Positions 41,679 through 50,906 of a DNA stretch of 64,000 bases are shown one piece after another. A program made the position numbers and the translations under genes. The stretch lies in contig JAPKBG010000004.1 in NCBI GenBank assembly GCA_028823485.1, positions 62,001 through 126,000 of the forward strand, given 5' to 3'. A model generated the notes under the pieces. The model made no database searches. It saw only the letters and a program-made list of their open reading frames with translations, and was not told where the DNA came from. Source of the DNA: Methylophilaceae bacterium (lineage in GTDB: Bacteria > Pseudomonadota > Gammaproteobacteria > Burkholderiales > Methylophilaceae). Each line of letters opens with the position of its first letter. Within the stretch, counting starts at the first letter, position 1.

Positions 41679-42923
41679 ATGAATAAAACATTAAAATTAG
41701 CAGTTGCAGCAGCTCTATTGGCTGGTGCTTCAAGCGCTAACGCTGGCATCATGATCCCAGCTGGTGATTGGACACTAGACATCGGCGGCATTGTAAACGC
41801 TTACTACACATCAACAAGCTACAGTGGCGATAACGCTGCTGGAACTGGGCCACTTGGCCTAGGTACTGGTGCTCAAGACACTACATCTAACATCACTACT
41901 GGTCTATTACCTAACTATCTATCAGTTTCTGGTAAAACACGTCAAAACGATTTAGATGTTGCTTTCACTATCTCTATCAACCCAGGTGCTTCTACTACAA
42001 ATTCAGGTATTCAAGGCGGCGGCGCTAACCAAGAGAATCGTCAAGCATTCTTGACATTTGGTGATGCTTCATGGGGTTCTATGAAGTTAGGTAAAGATCT
42101 AGGTATCTATGCTTCAGACGCTATCCTTAACGACATGACATTGTTAGGTGTTGGTTCAGGAGCTGGTAACCTAGCTGGTAACACAACTACATTAGGCCGT
42201 ATTGGTACTGGCTTTATGTATGCTGACTGGAAATCACAAGTTGCTTACACATCACCAAACTTCAATGGCTTCAACTTCACAGTTGGTTTGACACAAGCAT
42301 GGAATGCAGTTGGTGATGGTTCTGCTGCAACTGCCTCAACAAGCGCATCAAGCACAGGCCGTGGTGGTTCATCAACAGCATACGAAGGTAAAGCATCTTA
42401 TGCTTGGACTGGCGATGTGGCTGGTAAAGTATGGACATCATTTATCTCACAAAAAGTTGAAGGTTTAACATCTTTCCAAGGTGGAGCTGCTGCTGTGGCA
42501 GTAGGTGATGATCGTGCAAATGCATGGGATATCGGTACAACAGTTAATGTTGCAGGTTTAGGATTAACTGGTTACTACGGTCAAGGTGATGGTATTGGTC
42601 AAACACTTCAATTAAACGGTGGTTTTGACGCTGCAGGTAAATCACGTGATTCAGATCAGTGGTACGTTCAAGCTACATACGCAATCCCAACAGGTACAAA
42701 ACTAGGCTTTTCATACGGCCAGTCTACACTTGAGGGCAACAGCGGTGAAGCTTTCGATGAGGTTGAAGATAGCATGACAGTGTTTGGTGCTTACCACCCA
42801 ATCACAAAACATCTAAACTTAGTAGCTGAGTACGCAGTTTCAGAGCGTGATCTTGACAACGTAGCCGCTGATGCAAAAGCTAAAGCAAAAACAATCTCAC
42901 TTGGTGCGATCTTATTCTTCTAG
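41679..42923 (+). CDS. Gram-negative general porin
   Basis: Outer-membrane beta-barrel protein of 414 residues. A signal peptide ends at SSANA (cleavage after about residue 22), followed by strand-like alternating segments (WTLDIGGIVNAYYTSTS, RQAFLTFGDASWGSMKLGKDLG, FNFTVGLTQAW), and the C terminus ends in aromatic residues (AKTISLGAILFF) as required for BAM recognition. The sequence RQAFLTFGD...GSMKLG is the usual porin constriction-loop neighbourhood. It is monocistronic, with a strong Shine-Dalgarno, a long upstream region and a strong terminator, which suggests a highly expressed major porin. Solute preference cannot be read from sequence. Confidence 0.9.
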   Translation: MNKTLKLAVAAALLAGASSANAGIMIPAGDWTLDIGGIVNAYYTSTSYSGDNAAGTGPLGLGTGAQDTTSNITTGLLPNYLSVSGKTRQNDLDVAFTISINPGASTTNSGIQGGGANQENRQAFLTFGDASWGSMKLGKDLGIYASDAILNDMTLLGVGSGAGNLAGNTTTLGRIGTGFMYADWKSQVAYTSPNFNGFNFTVGLTQAWNAVGDGSAATASTSASSTGRGGSSTAYEGKASYAWTGDVAGKVWTSFISQKVEGLTSFQGGAAAVAVGDDRANAWDIGTTVNVAGLGLTGYYGQGDGIGQTLQLNGGFDAAGKSRDSDQWYVQATYAIPTGTKLGFSYGQSTLEGNSGEAFDEVEDSMTVFGAYHPITKHLNLVAEYAVSERDLDNVAADAKAKAKTISLGAILFF

Positions 42924-42965
42924 GATAAAATCAATCTAATACAGCAGTACGCTGTAGTGTGATAT

Positions 42966-42995
42966 AAAACGGCAACTCCGGTTGCCGTTTTTTTT
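42966..42995 (+). terminator. Intrinsic terminator of the porin gene
   Basis: AAAACGGCAAC pairs perfectly with GTTGCCGTTTT around a TCCG loop, continuing into a run of eight or more T. It lies 43 bases after the porin stop. Confidence 0.9.
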
Positions 42996-43035
42996 ACACC
43001 AAATATTGGTATACTTTGGTTACTAACTATTTCGT

Positions 43036-43722
43036 ATGATGAGCCAAATGAATTTATATCCAGTAACGATTTTAGAGAATTTTTATGAGGACCCCGATGC
43101 GGTAAGAGCGTTTGCATTGAACCAAAAATATAAGTTTAGGCATCAAATAACTGGTGCTGAATATGTTTTTCCGGGATGTAGATCTAAAGATTTATCAACG
43201 ATTAATAAACCCTTATTTGAAAAAGTCAGCAAAAAAATTATTTCACTCTTTCATAATGAAGAGTATGAGCATATGCAATGGGCAATAGCAACAAGCTTTC
43301 AAAGTGTACCTGCAGAGTATGGACAGGGGGTGATTCATACAGATCACAATACAGTATTTGCGGCAGTTCTCTATTTGACGCCTGATGCACCATCAGAAGC
43401 AGGCACATCACTTTTTAAACCAAATGCTAAATATAATGAGGAAGCCTATAAGAGGTGCTTGAAGGAGAATGATAAGCGCTTTGATCAGGGTAAAATCATC
43501 ATGGATACGTCATACCATGAGATGTTTGATGAGGTCGTTCGGATTAATAACGTGTACAACACGTTAATTTTGTACGAGGGCGGACATCATCATGCTGCGA
43601 ATCAATTTTTTGGTAAAACGCTTAAAGACTCTCGTTTAGCACAGGTCTTTTTTGTAACAAAGATTGATGCACAGAAGTACAGTTCATTCCCAGTGAAACG
43701 TGCTGAAATGATTAAAGTATAA
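43036..43722 (+). CDS. Possible Fe(II)/2-oxoglutarate oxygenase-like protein (DUF6445-like)
   Basis: A 228-residue soluble protein. HTDHNTVFAAVLYLTP (H101, D103) gives an HxD motif, YEGGHHHAANQFFG (H184-H186) a distal histidine, and DSRLAQVFFVTKID (R200) an arginine placed as in 2-oxoglutarate enzymes of the prolyl-hydroxylase type. The N terminus PVTILENFYEDPDAVRAFAL is typical of related proteins found in bacteria and marine phages. No neighbour suggests a substrate: it stands alone between the porin terminator and the end of ntrC. Start ATG 43036, 43039 or 43048; no clear Shine-Dalgarno. The family call is moderate; the activity is inferred. Confidence 0.6.
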   Translation: MMSQMNLYPVTILENFYEDPDAVRAFALNQKYKFRHQITGAEYVFPGCRSKDLSTINKPLFEKVSKKIISLFHNEEYEHMQWAIATSFQSVPAEYGQGVIHTDHNTVFAAVLYLTPDAPSEAGTSLFKPNAKYNEEAYKRCLKENDKRFDQGKIIMDTSYHEMFDEVVRINNVYNTLILYEGGHHHAANQFFGKTLKDSRLAQVFFVTKIDAQKYSSFPVKRAEMIKV

Positions 43723-43730
43723 AGCGAGGA

Positions 43731-45119
43731 TTACTGGTCTATACCGAGTTCTTGAATCTTCCTGGTTAGGGTGTTTCTGCCCATGCCTAGCCGAGTAGCG
43801 GCTTCGATACGGCGACCATCGGTATGCTGTAGTGCACTAGTAATCATGACGCGTTCAAAGTCTTTAGTCATCGCCTCTAATATGCCTGTTTCGCCACGAT
43901 TAAGTGCATCTGCAACTTCTTGTGACAATACGTCTTGCCATGAGTTGTCTGAGATGGTTTTAGTGCTGTTTTCCTTAAGTTCTGGTGGTAAGTCAGCCAC
44001 ATCTACATTTTGGCCTGGTGCCATGACGTTGAGCCAATGACAGACGTTTTCTAACTGACGTACATTACCGCTCCAGCTCACTGTGGACAGGTATTTCAGT
44101 GCATCATCTGTTAAGACTTTTGCTTCTACTCCAAGCGTTAATGCGCTTTGCTGTAAAAAGAATTTTGCTAGCAATGGAATATCTTCACGTCTTTCACGTA
44201 GTGCGGGTAAACGTAAGCGAATCACATTTAAACGGTGAAATAAGTCTTCACGGAATAAGCCTTGCTTAACGCGCTCTTCTAAATTCTGATGGGTAGCGGC
44301 GATAACGCGAACATTAACTTTAATCGGCTGGTGACCACCAACACGGTAAAACTGTCCATCGCTTAACACCCTTAATAAACGGGTTTGTAGCTCTGCTGGC
44401 ATGTCGCCAATTTCATCCAAAAAAAGCGTGCCGTTATCGGCTTGTTCAAAGCGTCCACGTCGTGCGGCTTGGGCGCCAGTAAAAGCGCCACGTTCATGGC
44501 CAAATAATTCAGACTCTAACAAGTCTTTCGGAATCGCTGCCGTGTTAATCGCAATAAACGGACTGTTGGCTCTTGGGCTGTGCTTATGCAAAGCACTGGC
44601 AACCAACTCTTTACCACTACCAGATTCCCCATTAATAAGCACAGTTGCATGCGAGCGACTTAGTCGGCCAATTGCGCGGAATACTTCCTGCATAGCAGGT
44701 GCTTGTCCGATAATTTCTGGGGTCTCTTCTAGGGCGACACTTTCCACATCTTGACGCAGCGTTTCATCAACTGCGCGCTTAATCACGTCTAATGCTTGGT
44801 CAACATCGAACGGTTTTGCTAGATATTCGAATGCGCCATGCTGGAATGCGGCAACTGCACTTTCCAAATCAGAGTAAGCCGTCATAATAATGACAGGAAT
44901 GTCTGGGTATTTTTCTTTAACCTCAGTTAAGAAATCTAAGCCAGAACCACCAGGCATGCGAATGTCGCTCACAATTACTTGTGGCAATTCTTTTTCCAAC
45001 ATTTCAAGCGCATCAGCGGCAGAGGAAAAAGTTTTAAATGCGAGGTCTGCTCGAGCTAAGGCTTTTTCAAATACCCAGCGAATCGATTTATCATCATCTA
45101 ATATCCAAATTGGTTTCAT
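43731..45119 (-). CDS. ntrC: Nitrogen regulation protein NtrC (NR-I)
   Basis: Sigma-54 enhancer-binding response regulator, 462 residues. The receiver domain has the acidic pocket LDDDKS and phosphorylated D52 in VSDIRMPGGSG; the AAA+ domain has Walker A GESGSGKE and the sigma-54-contact loop GAFTGA; the C-terminal helix-turn-helix reads EAATRLGMGRNTLTRKIQELG. It is 19 bases after ntrB. A matching NtrC-type dyad and sigma-54 promoter occur upstream of glnA. Confidence 0.96.
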   Translation of the reverse strand: MKPIWILDDDKSIRWVFEKALARADLAFKTFSSAADALEMLEKELPQVIVSDIRMPGGSGLDFLTEVKEKYPDIPVIIMTAYSDLESAVAAFQHGAFEYLAKPFDVDQALDVIKRAVDETLRQDVESVALEETPEIIGQAPAMQEVFRAIGRLSRSHATVLINGESGSGKELVASALHKHSPRANSPFIAINTAAIPKDLLESELFGHERGAFTGAQAARRGRFEQADNGTLFLDEIGDMPAELQTRLLRVLSDGQFYRVGGHQPIKVNVRVIAATHQNLEERVKQGLFREDLFHRLNVIRLRLPALRERREDIPLLAKFFLQQSALTLGVEAKVLTDDALKYLSTVSWSGNVRQLENVCHWLNVMAPGQNVDVADLPPELKENSTKTISDNSWQDVLSQEVADALNRGETGILEAMTKDFERVMITSALQHTDGRRIEAATRLGMGRNTLTRKIQELGIDQ

Positions 45120-45138
45120 GTGCTCTATTTACCTAAAG

Positions 45139-46239
45139 TTATTGTTTAATAATGGCATGTTTGATGGCCATACTTTCTATCGGTAGCAGGATAGTAAAGC
45201 AAGTGTTGCCAGGCTCGCTTTTGCAGTCAATCATGCCATGATGTTGTGTGATAAAGGTTTGTGCTAATGCTAGACCTAGGCCTGCTCCACCTTCATCTTC
45301 ACGTCCAGTGACTAATGGGTAGAATATCTTATCAAGCATGTTGGATGGAATCCCTGGTCCATTATCAATAATTTCCAATTTAATGGCGACACGATAACGC
45401 TTTCTGCTGAGGGTTACTTGTCGCTCAGCGCGTGTTCTTAATGTAACCTTGGCATCGGGCGTATTACTAGAGAGTAATGCTTGTACAGCGTTACGTGCAA
45501 TATTGAGTACGGCTTGAATAAGCTTTTCCCTATCACCAATCAGATCAGGTAGGCTGGTATCATAATCGCGTTGCATTTTAATATTGTTCGGGGACTCTGC
45601 TAACAAAAGACTACGTACCCGCTCTAGTACCTCATGAATATTAGTTGCTTCATACTGAGGAACACGGTGCGGCACTAATAACCTATCCATCAGGCTTTGT
45701 AGTCTATCTGCTTCTTTGATAATGACTTGGGTGTACTCACGTAATCCTTGACTGGGTAGTTCATGCTCCAATAATTGCGCTGCACCTCGCAAGCCGCCTA
45801 ATGGATTACGAATTTCATGGGCTAAATTACGCAGCAATTCAGAGTTCGCTTGTTGCTGAATCAACATGCGCTCTTCTTTTGCAATGCGCAGTTGTTGATC
45901 CATTTCTTGAAACTCTAATAGCACTTTAGCTTCGTGCATATCCATCGGTGTCACAGTGCAGGTGATTGTGCTTGATTGCTGGCGAACGGTTGTGATTACG
46001 AACTCATGCTCTCTAAAGGGGCTATTGTTTTTAGTTGCGTGATCGATTGCTGAATCAAGCAATTCGCAGCTTAAAAACACCTCTGAGAGATGATTATTTG
46101 CTGTTTGGGTAGCGCTCAGCTCAAACAAAGCCTCTGCACTTGGGTTCATATAGATAACTTGCCTTGAGGCATTCAGCAATATGACCGATGTGGCGAGATG
46201 TTCTAGGCCCGTAAAGCAGGCTGGGATTTTTTGAGGCAT
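45139..46239 (-). CDS. ntrB: Nitrogen sensor kinase NtrB (NR-II)
   Basis: Histidine kinase/phosphatase for NtrC, 366 residues, no membrane segment. An N-terminal PAS-like domain (about residues 10-115), a phosphoacceptor H141 in NLAHEIRNPLGGLRGAAQLL, the N box ILNIARNAVQAL and G boxes DNGPGIP and GGAGLGLALAQ are seen. Immediately downstream of the frameshifted DUF4124 gene and upstream of ntrC. Confidence 0.95.
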   Translation of the reverse strand: MPQKIPACFTGLEHLATSVILLNASRQVIYMNPSAEALFELSATQTANNHLSEVFLSCELLDSAIDHATKNNSPFREHEFVITTVRQQSSTITCTVTPMDMHEAKVLLEFQEMDQQLRIAKEERMLIQQQANSELLRNLAHEIRNPLGGLRGAAQLLEHELPSQGLREYTQVIIKEADRLQSLMDRLLVPHRVPQYEATNIHEVLERVRSLLLAESPNNIKMQRDYDTSLPDLIGDREKLIQAVLNIARNAVQALLSSNTPDAKVTLRTRAERQVTLSRKRYRVAIKLEIIDNGPGIPSNMLDKIFYPLVTGREDEGGAGLGLALAQTFITQHHGMIDCKSEPGNTCFTILLPIESMAIKHAIIKQ

Positions 46240-46242
46240 TAG

Positions 46243-46856
46243 TTAAATATTAGCATTAAATGTGATTAATACTTGATGTGTAAGCAAAATATACGCCACC
46301 TTTGCATGTGCTGTTAATGTTTTAACGGTACGGTGAAGACTGACGAATGTTGCTAATTTTTTTTCTAACAGATTAACATTGCGCTGATACATATTAACAA
46401 TATCTTGCAACTTTTTCATTTTTTCTTCATATTTAGCAACGTTACGACTAGTGCTCCCATTGGCATTCTTAAAAGTTTCAGGTTTTTCCGCCCCTTCATC
46501 ATAAGCTACTTTGGCTGTCGATAAGGCTTGTTCTTCAGATGCGAGTTCAGATAAGAGAATCTGTTTACGAGAGGTATCTCTTTGTTGTTGCGTATTTTTA
46601 GTCACTTCAGGAAAGTAGTCTGGCGTCGATTCTTTTGTAGATGGTTTATATTTCTTTTGTGCATTAGTGCCAAAGCTTGTATAGCAGGTGCTATATCAAG
46701 TTTTTTTGAGCCTTTAATCTTCACGTTTGAATTGGTAACGTGACCCTCTTTATCCACATGTTTATAAATGGCCGCACCACTAGTGAGCGGAAAAGCACAC
46801 GATGCTAAGTATGCGAACAATAAAATAATTTTTATTTGCATTACAAGTTTCTTCAT
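46243..46856 (-). pseudogene. DUF4124 protein gene split by a frameshift
   Basis: The first frame (46856-46602) encodes a signal peptide and the DUF4124 motif AIYKHVDKEGHVTNSNVKIKGSKK. The second frame (46605-46243) encodes the usual C-terminal coiled-coil part (NTQQQRDTSRKQILLSELAS to MYQRNVNLLEKKLATF). In relatives these form one exported protein between glnA and ntrB. Reading the second frame upstream gives STPDYFPEVTK, a natural continuation, so one indel between about 46620 and 46670 separates the halves. The frames overlap as GTGA, so a coupled second start is conceivable, but it would lack a signal peptide. The last 30 residues also look out of frame. Confidence 0.75.
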
Positions 46857-46941
46857 TTGATATTTAAGATGAGACGTTTACTGTTAGCAACGCTGTTCTT
46901 GATATATAGGTTGACGCTTGTATCGCGAGTAAATAGTTGAA

Positions 46942-46973
46942 TGCAAAAGAAAAGGGCAGCGGTGCTGCCCTTT
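46942..46973 (-). terminator. Intrinsic terminator of glnA
   Basis: On the minus strand AAAGGGCAGC and GCTGCCCTTT form a 10-bp stem with a three-base loop, followed by TTCTTTT. It lies 36 bases beyond the glnA stop and separates glnA from the DUF4124-ntrBC genes. Confidence 0.85.
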
Positions 46974-47008
46974 ATTAGCTTGATTATACTGGCTTGCTTA
47001 AAACGTAC

Positions 47009-48418
47009 TTAGCAACTGTAGTACATATCAAATTCTAGTGGAGTTGGTGTTTGACGTTGTGCTGTCACCTCTTCCATTTTGAATGCAATGTATGAATCTA
47101 CCCAATCCTGAGAGAACACACCGCCACGGGTTAAGAATTCACTGTCCGCTTCTAATGCGGCTAATGCCTCTTCTAGTGAAGCTGCAACCGTTGGGATCAA
47201 TGCATCTTCTTCAGGTGGGAGATGGTATAGGTCTTTAGTCGCAGGCTCTCCTGGGTGAATTTTGTTTTGCACACCATCAAGGCCAGCCATGAGCAATGCT
47301 GAGAATGCCAAGTATGGGTTAGCCGTTGGATCTGGGAAACGTGCTTCAATACGACGTGCCTTATCGCCGTGTACAAATGGTACGCGGATAGAAGCAGAGC
47401 GGTTTTTAGCAGAGTAAGCCAATTTAACTGGCGCTTCAAAGCCTGGTACTAAACGCTTGTATGAGTTTGTACTTGGATTAGTAATCGCATTCAATGCGCG
47501 CGCATGTTTGATGATGCCGCCGATGTAGTAAAGGGCAAATTCGCTTAAGCCAGCATAGCCGTCGCCTGCGAATAAGTTTTTACCATCTTTCCATACTGAT
47601 TGATGTACATGCATACCAGAACCGTTGTCATTCAATAATGGTCTCGGCATGAATGTCGCTGTTTTACCATAAGCATGCGCCGTATTTAATACCACGTATT
47701 TTAGGATTTGCGTCCAATCAGCACGCTCAACTAGGCTGGAAAATTTAGTGCCGATTTCACATTGCCCAGCTGTCGCTACTTCATGGTGATGTACTTCAAC
47801 TGGCACACCCATTTCTTCCAATGTCATACACATTGCAGAACGGATGTCGTGTAATGAATCAACTGGCGGTACTGGGAAATAGCCACCTTTTACTTTAGGA
47901 CGATGGCCTGTGTTACCACCTTCAAATGAATCACCTGATTGCCATGCGGCTTCTTCTGAGTTGACCTTAAGGAAGCTGTTCCCCATGCTAACGTCCCAAG
48001 CCACGTTATCAAAAATGAAGAACTCTGGCTCTGGACCAAAGTAAGCCGTATCACCAATACCACTAGCTTGTAAGTAAGCTTCAGCGCGTTTAGCGATAGA
48101 GCGAGGGTCACGATCGTAACCTTTTCCATCAGTTGGGTCGATCACATCACAAGTTAAAATTAATGTTGGCTCATCCATAAAAGGATCAATGTTGGCAGTC
48201 GACGCATCTGGCATCAATTGCATGTCTGATGCTTGAATGCCTTTCCAGCCACCGATAGAAGAGCCATCAAATGCATGGCCTTCAGTAAACTTTTCTTCAT
48301 TAAAGGCTGATACTGGCACAGTGGTATGCTGCTCTTTACCTCGTGTATCAGTGAAACGGAAATCAACAAATTTGATGTCGTTTTCCTTAATCATCTTCAT
48401 TACATTTGCTACGGACAT
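47009..48418 (-). CDS. glnA: Glutamine synthetase, type I
   Basis: Assimilates ammonium into glutamine; dodecameric cytosolic enzyme, 469 residues. It contains FDGSSIGGW near residues 50-58, the catalytic [11 protein letters not shown] and [10 protein letters not shown] segments, and [10 protein letters not shown] with Tyr398, the position adenylylated in regulated type I-beta enzymes, so control by GlnE is likely. Transcription is likely controlled by the sigma-54/NtrC region upstream, and the sensor-regulator pair ntrBC is encoded downstream. Confidence 0.98.
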   Translation of the reverse strand: MSVANVMKMIKENDIKFVDFRFTDTRGKEQHTTVPVSAFNEEKFTEGHAFDGSSIGGWKGIQASDMQLMPDASTANIDPFMDEPTLILTCDVIDPTDGKGYDRDPRSIAKRAEAYLQASGIGDTAYFGPEPEFFIFDNVAWDVSMGNSFLKVNSEEAAWQSGDSFEGGNTGHRPKVKGGYFPVPPVDSLHDIRSAMCMTLEEMGVPVEVHHHEVATAGQCEIGTKFSSLVERADWTQILKYVVLNTAHAYGKTATFMPRPLLNDNGSGMHVHQSVWKDGKNLFAGDGYAGLSEFALYYIGGIIKHARALNAITNPSTNSYKRLVPGFEAPVKLAYSAKNRSASIRVPFVHGDKARRIEARFPDPTANPYLAFSALLMAGLDGVQNKIHPGEPATKDLYHLPPEEDALIPTVAASLEEALAALEADSEFLTRGGVFSQDWVDSYIAFKMEEVTAQRQTPTPLEFDMYYSC

Positions 48419-48501
48419 TACAATCTCCTAATATTGAATCATTTAATGCGGTTTGAACTTATAATGGATACTATTGATATTAAACTTCAGTATGCGTTAT
48501 T

Positions 48502-48517
48502 AGCAGGAATTATGCCA
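48502..48517 (-). promoter_or_regulatory. Sigma-54 promoter of glnA
   Basis: On the minus strand the sequence TGGCATAATTCCTGCT matches the -24/-12 consensus TGGCAC-N5-TTGCT at all but two positions, with the invariant GG and GC ten bases apart. It lies 84-99 bases before the glnA ATG, giving a leader of about 70 bases. The presence of ntrBC and upstream dyads supports it. Confidence 0.75.
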
Positions 48518-48576
48518 CTATAAAAATGGTAAATGCGACCATATTTAGAGCTTGTTTTCAATCACTCAGTAACAGG

Positions 48577-48623
48577 CGCACCAATACTGAGCACTTAGGC
48601 TGATATTGCACTTCTTTGGTGCG
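48577..48623 (-). promoter_or_regulatory. NtrC-like enhancer sites upstream of glnA
   Basis: A good dyad TGCACTTCTTTGGTGCG lies at 48607-48623, matching TGCAC-N7-GTGCA-type NtrC sites at all but one conserved base. A weaker dyad, CGCACCAATACTGAGCAC, lies at 48577-48594. The sites are about 80-115 bases upstream of the sigma-54 promoter, the usual enhancer distance. The two sites are 30 bases apart centre to centre, about three helical turns. Confidence 0.65.
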
Positions 48624-48751
48624 TTTTTGGTGGATGTCATTAGTGAGTGTGATGCGTGTTCGGAAATAACGATATACTCATGGAGAGGCTTGCTCAGTTT
48701 AAATCATGTAGCTAGCCTCAAACTACATTAGAAAAAGGCATTGGAGAAAAG

Positions 48752-49198
48752 ATGGAAGCGATTAGTGCTGTTTTAGAGTTAGGGAAAAAACGTGGCGGTG
48801 ATGTGGGTTTGCCATATGCTGGTGCATTAACACCAAATGAAGTTTACGATGTACTACAAAAAACGGAACAGGTTGTTTTAATTGATGTGCGGACAAAAGC
48901 AGAACTTGAGTTGGTGGGTAAGATACCTGGTGTGCGTAATATCGAGTGGGCAACTTATCCGGGTATGGCCGCCAACCCTGATTTCGCTAAACAGTTAGAA
49001 ATGCAAGTCGATAAAGCGTCATTAGTCGTATTCATGTGCCGAACAGGTGGGCGCTCACATCAGGCTGCTGCATTGGCTGCATCGTTAGGGTTTGAGGCAT
49101 ACAATATGTTAGAAGGCTTTGAAGGTGAAGCTAATGCCGAACGCCAACGAACGTTGATTAATGGCTGGCGGCATACTGGTTTGCCTTGGAGTAATTAA
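48752..49198 (+). CDS. Rhodanese-like domain protein
   Basis: Single rhodanese domain, 148 residues, cytosolic. VVLIDVRTKAEL and the active-site loop MCRTGGRSHQAA with C96 are present, so sulfur transfer is possible; the loop length of six residues fits sulfurtransferases. The first 25 residues are an extension before the domain. It is 50 bases before aroE. The physiological sulfur acceptor is unknown. Confidence 0.88.
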   Translation: MEAISAVLELGKKRGGDVGLPYAGALTPNEVYDVLQKTEQVVLIDVRTKAELELVGKIPGVRNIEWATYPGMAANPDFAKQLEMQVDKASLVVFMCRTGGRSHQAAALAASLGFEAYNMLEGFEGEANAERQRTLINGWRHTGLPWSN

Positions 49199-49248
49199 GC
49201 TGATTCAATTGAAGATGGTTCAGTTGAAGATGGAGTAATTGAGTAAAT

Positions 49249-50073
49249 ATGACAGACAAATATGCAGTGTTAGGCAATCCGATTGGCCATAGCAAATCAC
49301 CAATGATACATGCTGAATTTGCTAAACAAACCAAGCAAGATATTAGCTATGAAGCGATATTGGCACCATTAGATGGTTTTTCTGATACGGTTAAGCGTTT
49401 GATTGCTGAAGGTTACAAAGGGGTGAATGTTACCGTGCCATTTAAGTTTGAGGCTTTTGACATGGCGAATGATATTAATGCGAGTGCTGTAGTCCCTGAA
49501 GCTTCGAATACACTTGTTTTCTATGAAGGAAGTGCGGCTGCATACAATACAGATGGAATTGGTTTAGTAACAGATATTCAGAAAAACTTAGCCAGACCCT
49601 TACAAGGTAAGCGCGTACTGATGATCGGTGCTGGTGGTGCGGCGCAAGGCGTTGCAATTGAAATTGCGAAAGCAAACCCTGCTACATTTGTTGTTGTAAA
49701 CCGGTCTGTTGAAAAAGTGCATGATATGCAAAAGAAATTAGAGGGTGCGAAAGAGCAGGACATTGTAGCAATCACCGCTTCATCGTTTAATGGATTGGAT
49801 GGGCAAGTTTTTGATGTTGTGATTAATGCGACTTCAGCAGGGTTGACAGATTCTGTGCTACCCATTCCAGATAGTATATTCACATCAAATATCCTCGCGT
49901 ACGACATGATGTATGGTCGAGAAACGCCGTTTATGTTGCAAGCACGATCTGCGGGTGCACAAGTGGCTGATGGCTTAGGAATGTTAGTAGAGCAAGCGGC
50001 AGAGGCTTTTTCTATTTGGCGTGGTATCAAGCCTGACACAAAGCCTGTTATTGCAACAATAAGAGCGCTTTAA
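49249..50073 (+). CDS. aroE: Shikimate dehydrogenase
   Basis: NADP-dependent reduction of 3-dehydroshikimate, 274 residues. NPIGHSKSP (residues 9-17) binds substrate; GVNVTVPFK carries the catalytic Lys; MIGAGGAAQGVAIEI and VVNRSVEK bind NADP. In the shikimate pathway with aroK and aroB, also in this window but in a separate unit. Confidence 0.96.
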   Translation: MTDKYAVLGNPIGHSKSPMIHAEFAKQTKQDISYEAILAPLDGFSDTVKRLIAEGYKGVNVTVPFKFEAFDMANDINASAVVPEASNTLVFYEGSAAAYNTDGIGLVTDIQKNLARPLQGKRVLMIGAGGAAQGVAIEIAKANPATFVVVNRSVEKVHDMQKKLEGAKEQDIVAITASSFNGLDGQVFDVVINATSAGLTDSVLPIPDSIFTSNILAYDMMYGRETPFMLQARSAGAQVADGLGMLVEQAAEAFSIWRGIKPDTKPVIATIRAL

Positions 50074-50095
50074 TACTAATGCGCTGGAGTAGCTA

Positions 50096-50863
50096 ATGCG
50101 TAGTTTCTTTCGGCGATTGCTTCAATGGTGCTTTGACTGGTTATTCAATCGGAAGCCACAAGCTGAGCCATTAAAATTGGGCGGTTATATCAAACGTGCT
50201 GTCATCTTATTCATTACTTGGTTCTTTTTATATCAAATATGGATATTTCTGCATATTGTTTGGTGGATCAAGTTTAACCCAACTTCAACTGCTTTTATGC
50301 AAACACGGCTAGCTGAGCTTTTAGTAGAAAACCCAAAAGCAGAGTTGAAACATCATTGGGTTGATTATGACAAAATATCTAACAATCTTAAGCGGGCGGT
50401 CATGGCGAGTGAAGATGCTAAGTTTTTACAGCATCAAGGTTTTGACTGGGATGGCATAGAGCATGCATTTAAAAAGAATATTAAACAAGGTAAGTTGGTG
50501 GCAGGCGGCTCTACGATTACGCAGCAATTAGCTAAAAACTTATTTCTATCAAGTAATCGTTCTTTATTCCGTAAGTTTCAGGAAGCCATTATTACAGTCA
50601 TGTTAGAGCGGATATTAAGTAAACAACGTATCTATGAAATATATTTAAATGTCATCGAATGGGGCCGTGGCGTATTTGGCGCTGAGGCTGCTGCAAGGCA
50701 TTATTACAATCAGGGTGTGCGTAGTTTATCGACAACACAAGCAGCCAAGCTGGCGGTGATAGTGCCTAATCCTCGGTTTTATGACAAACACCGTAACACA
50801 AGGTATTTAAACAGGCGAGCTGCAACAATTAGGGCACGCTTACGTTTAGTTGAAGAGCCGTAA
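50096..50863 (+). CDS. mtgA: Monofunctional biosynthetic peptidoglycan transglycosylase
   Basis: GT51 glycan polymerase, 255 residues, with one N-terminal membrane segment at about residues 36-58. Motifs are MASEDAKFLQHQGFDWDGIEHA with the catalytic Glu, GGSTITQQLAKNLFLS, and LNVIEWGRGVFGAEAAARHYY. It lies 22 bases after aroE, a common pairing in betaproteobacteria. Confidence 0.95.
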   Translation: MRSFFRRLLQWCFDWLFNRKPQAEPLKLGGYIKRAVILFITWFFLYQIWIFLHIVWWIKFNPTSTAFMQTRLAELLVENPKAELKHHWVDYDKISNNLKRAVMASEDAKFLQHQGFDWDGIEHAFKKNIKQGKLVAGGSTITQQLAKNLFLSSNRSLFRKFQEAIITVMLERILSKQRIYEIYLNVIEWGRGVFGAEAAARHYYNQGVRSLSTTQAAKLAVIVPNPRFYDKHRNTRYLNRRAATIRARLRLVEEP

Positions 50864-50906
50864 TAAGTAAGTGTCGCAAAAAGGTGAGGCCTAAAAAAGG
50901 AAAAGC

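Larger units (their letters stand above)
48419..48751. other. glnA-rhodanese intergenic region, 333 bases
   Basis: No gene is seen. The part nearest glnA holds the sigma-54 promoter and NtrC-like sites described separately; the part nearest the rhodanese gene has a GGAGA ribosome-binding site eight bases before its ATG. Nothing else was recognised. Confidence 0.7.
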
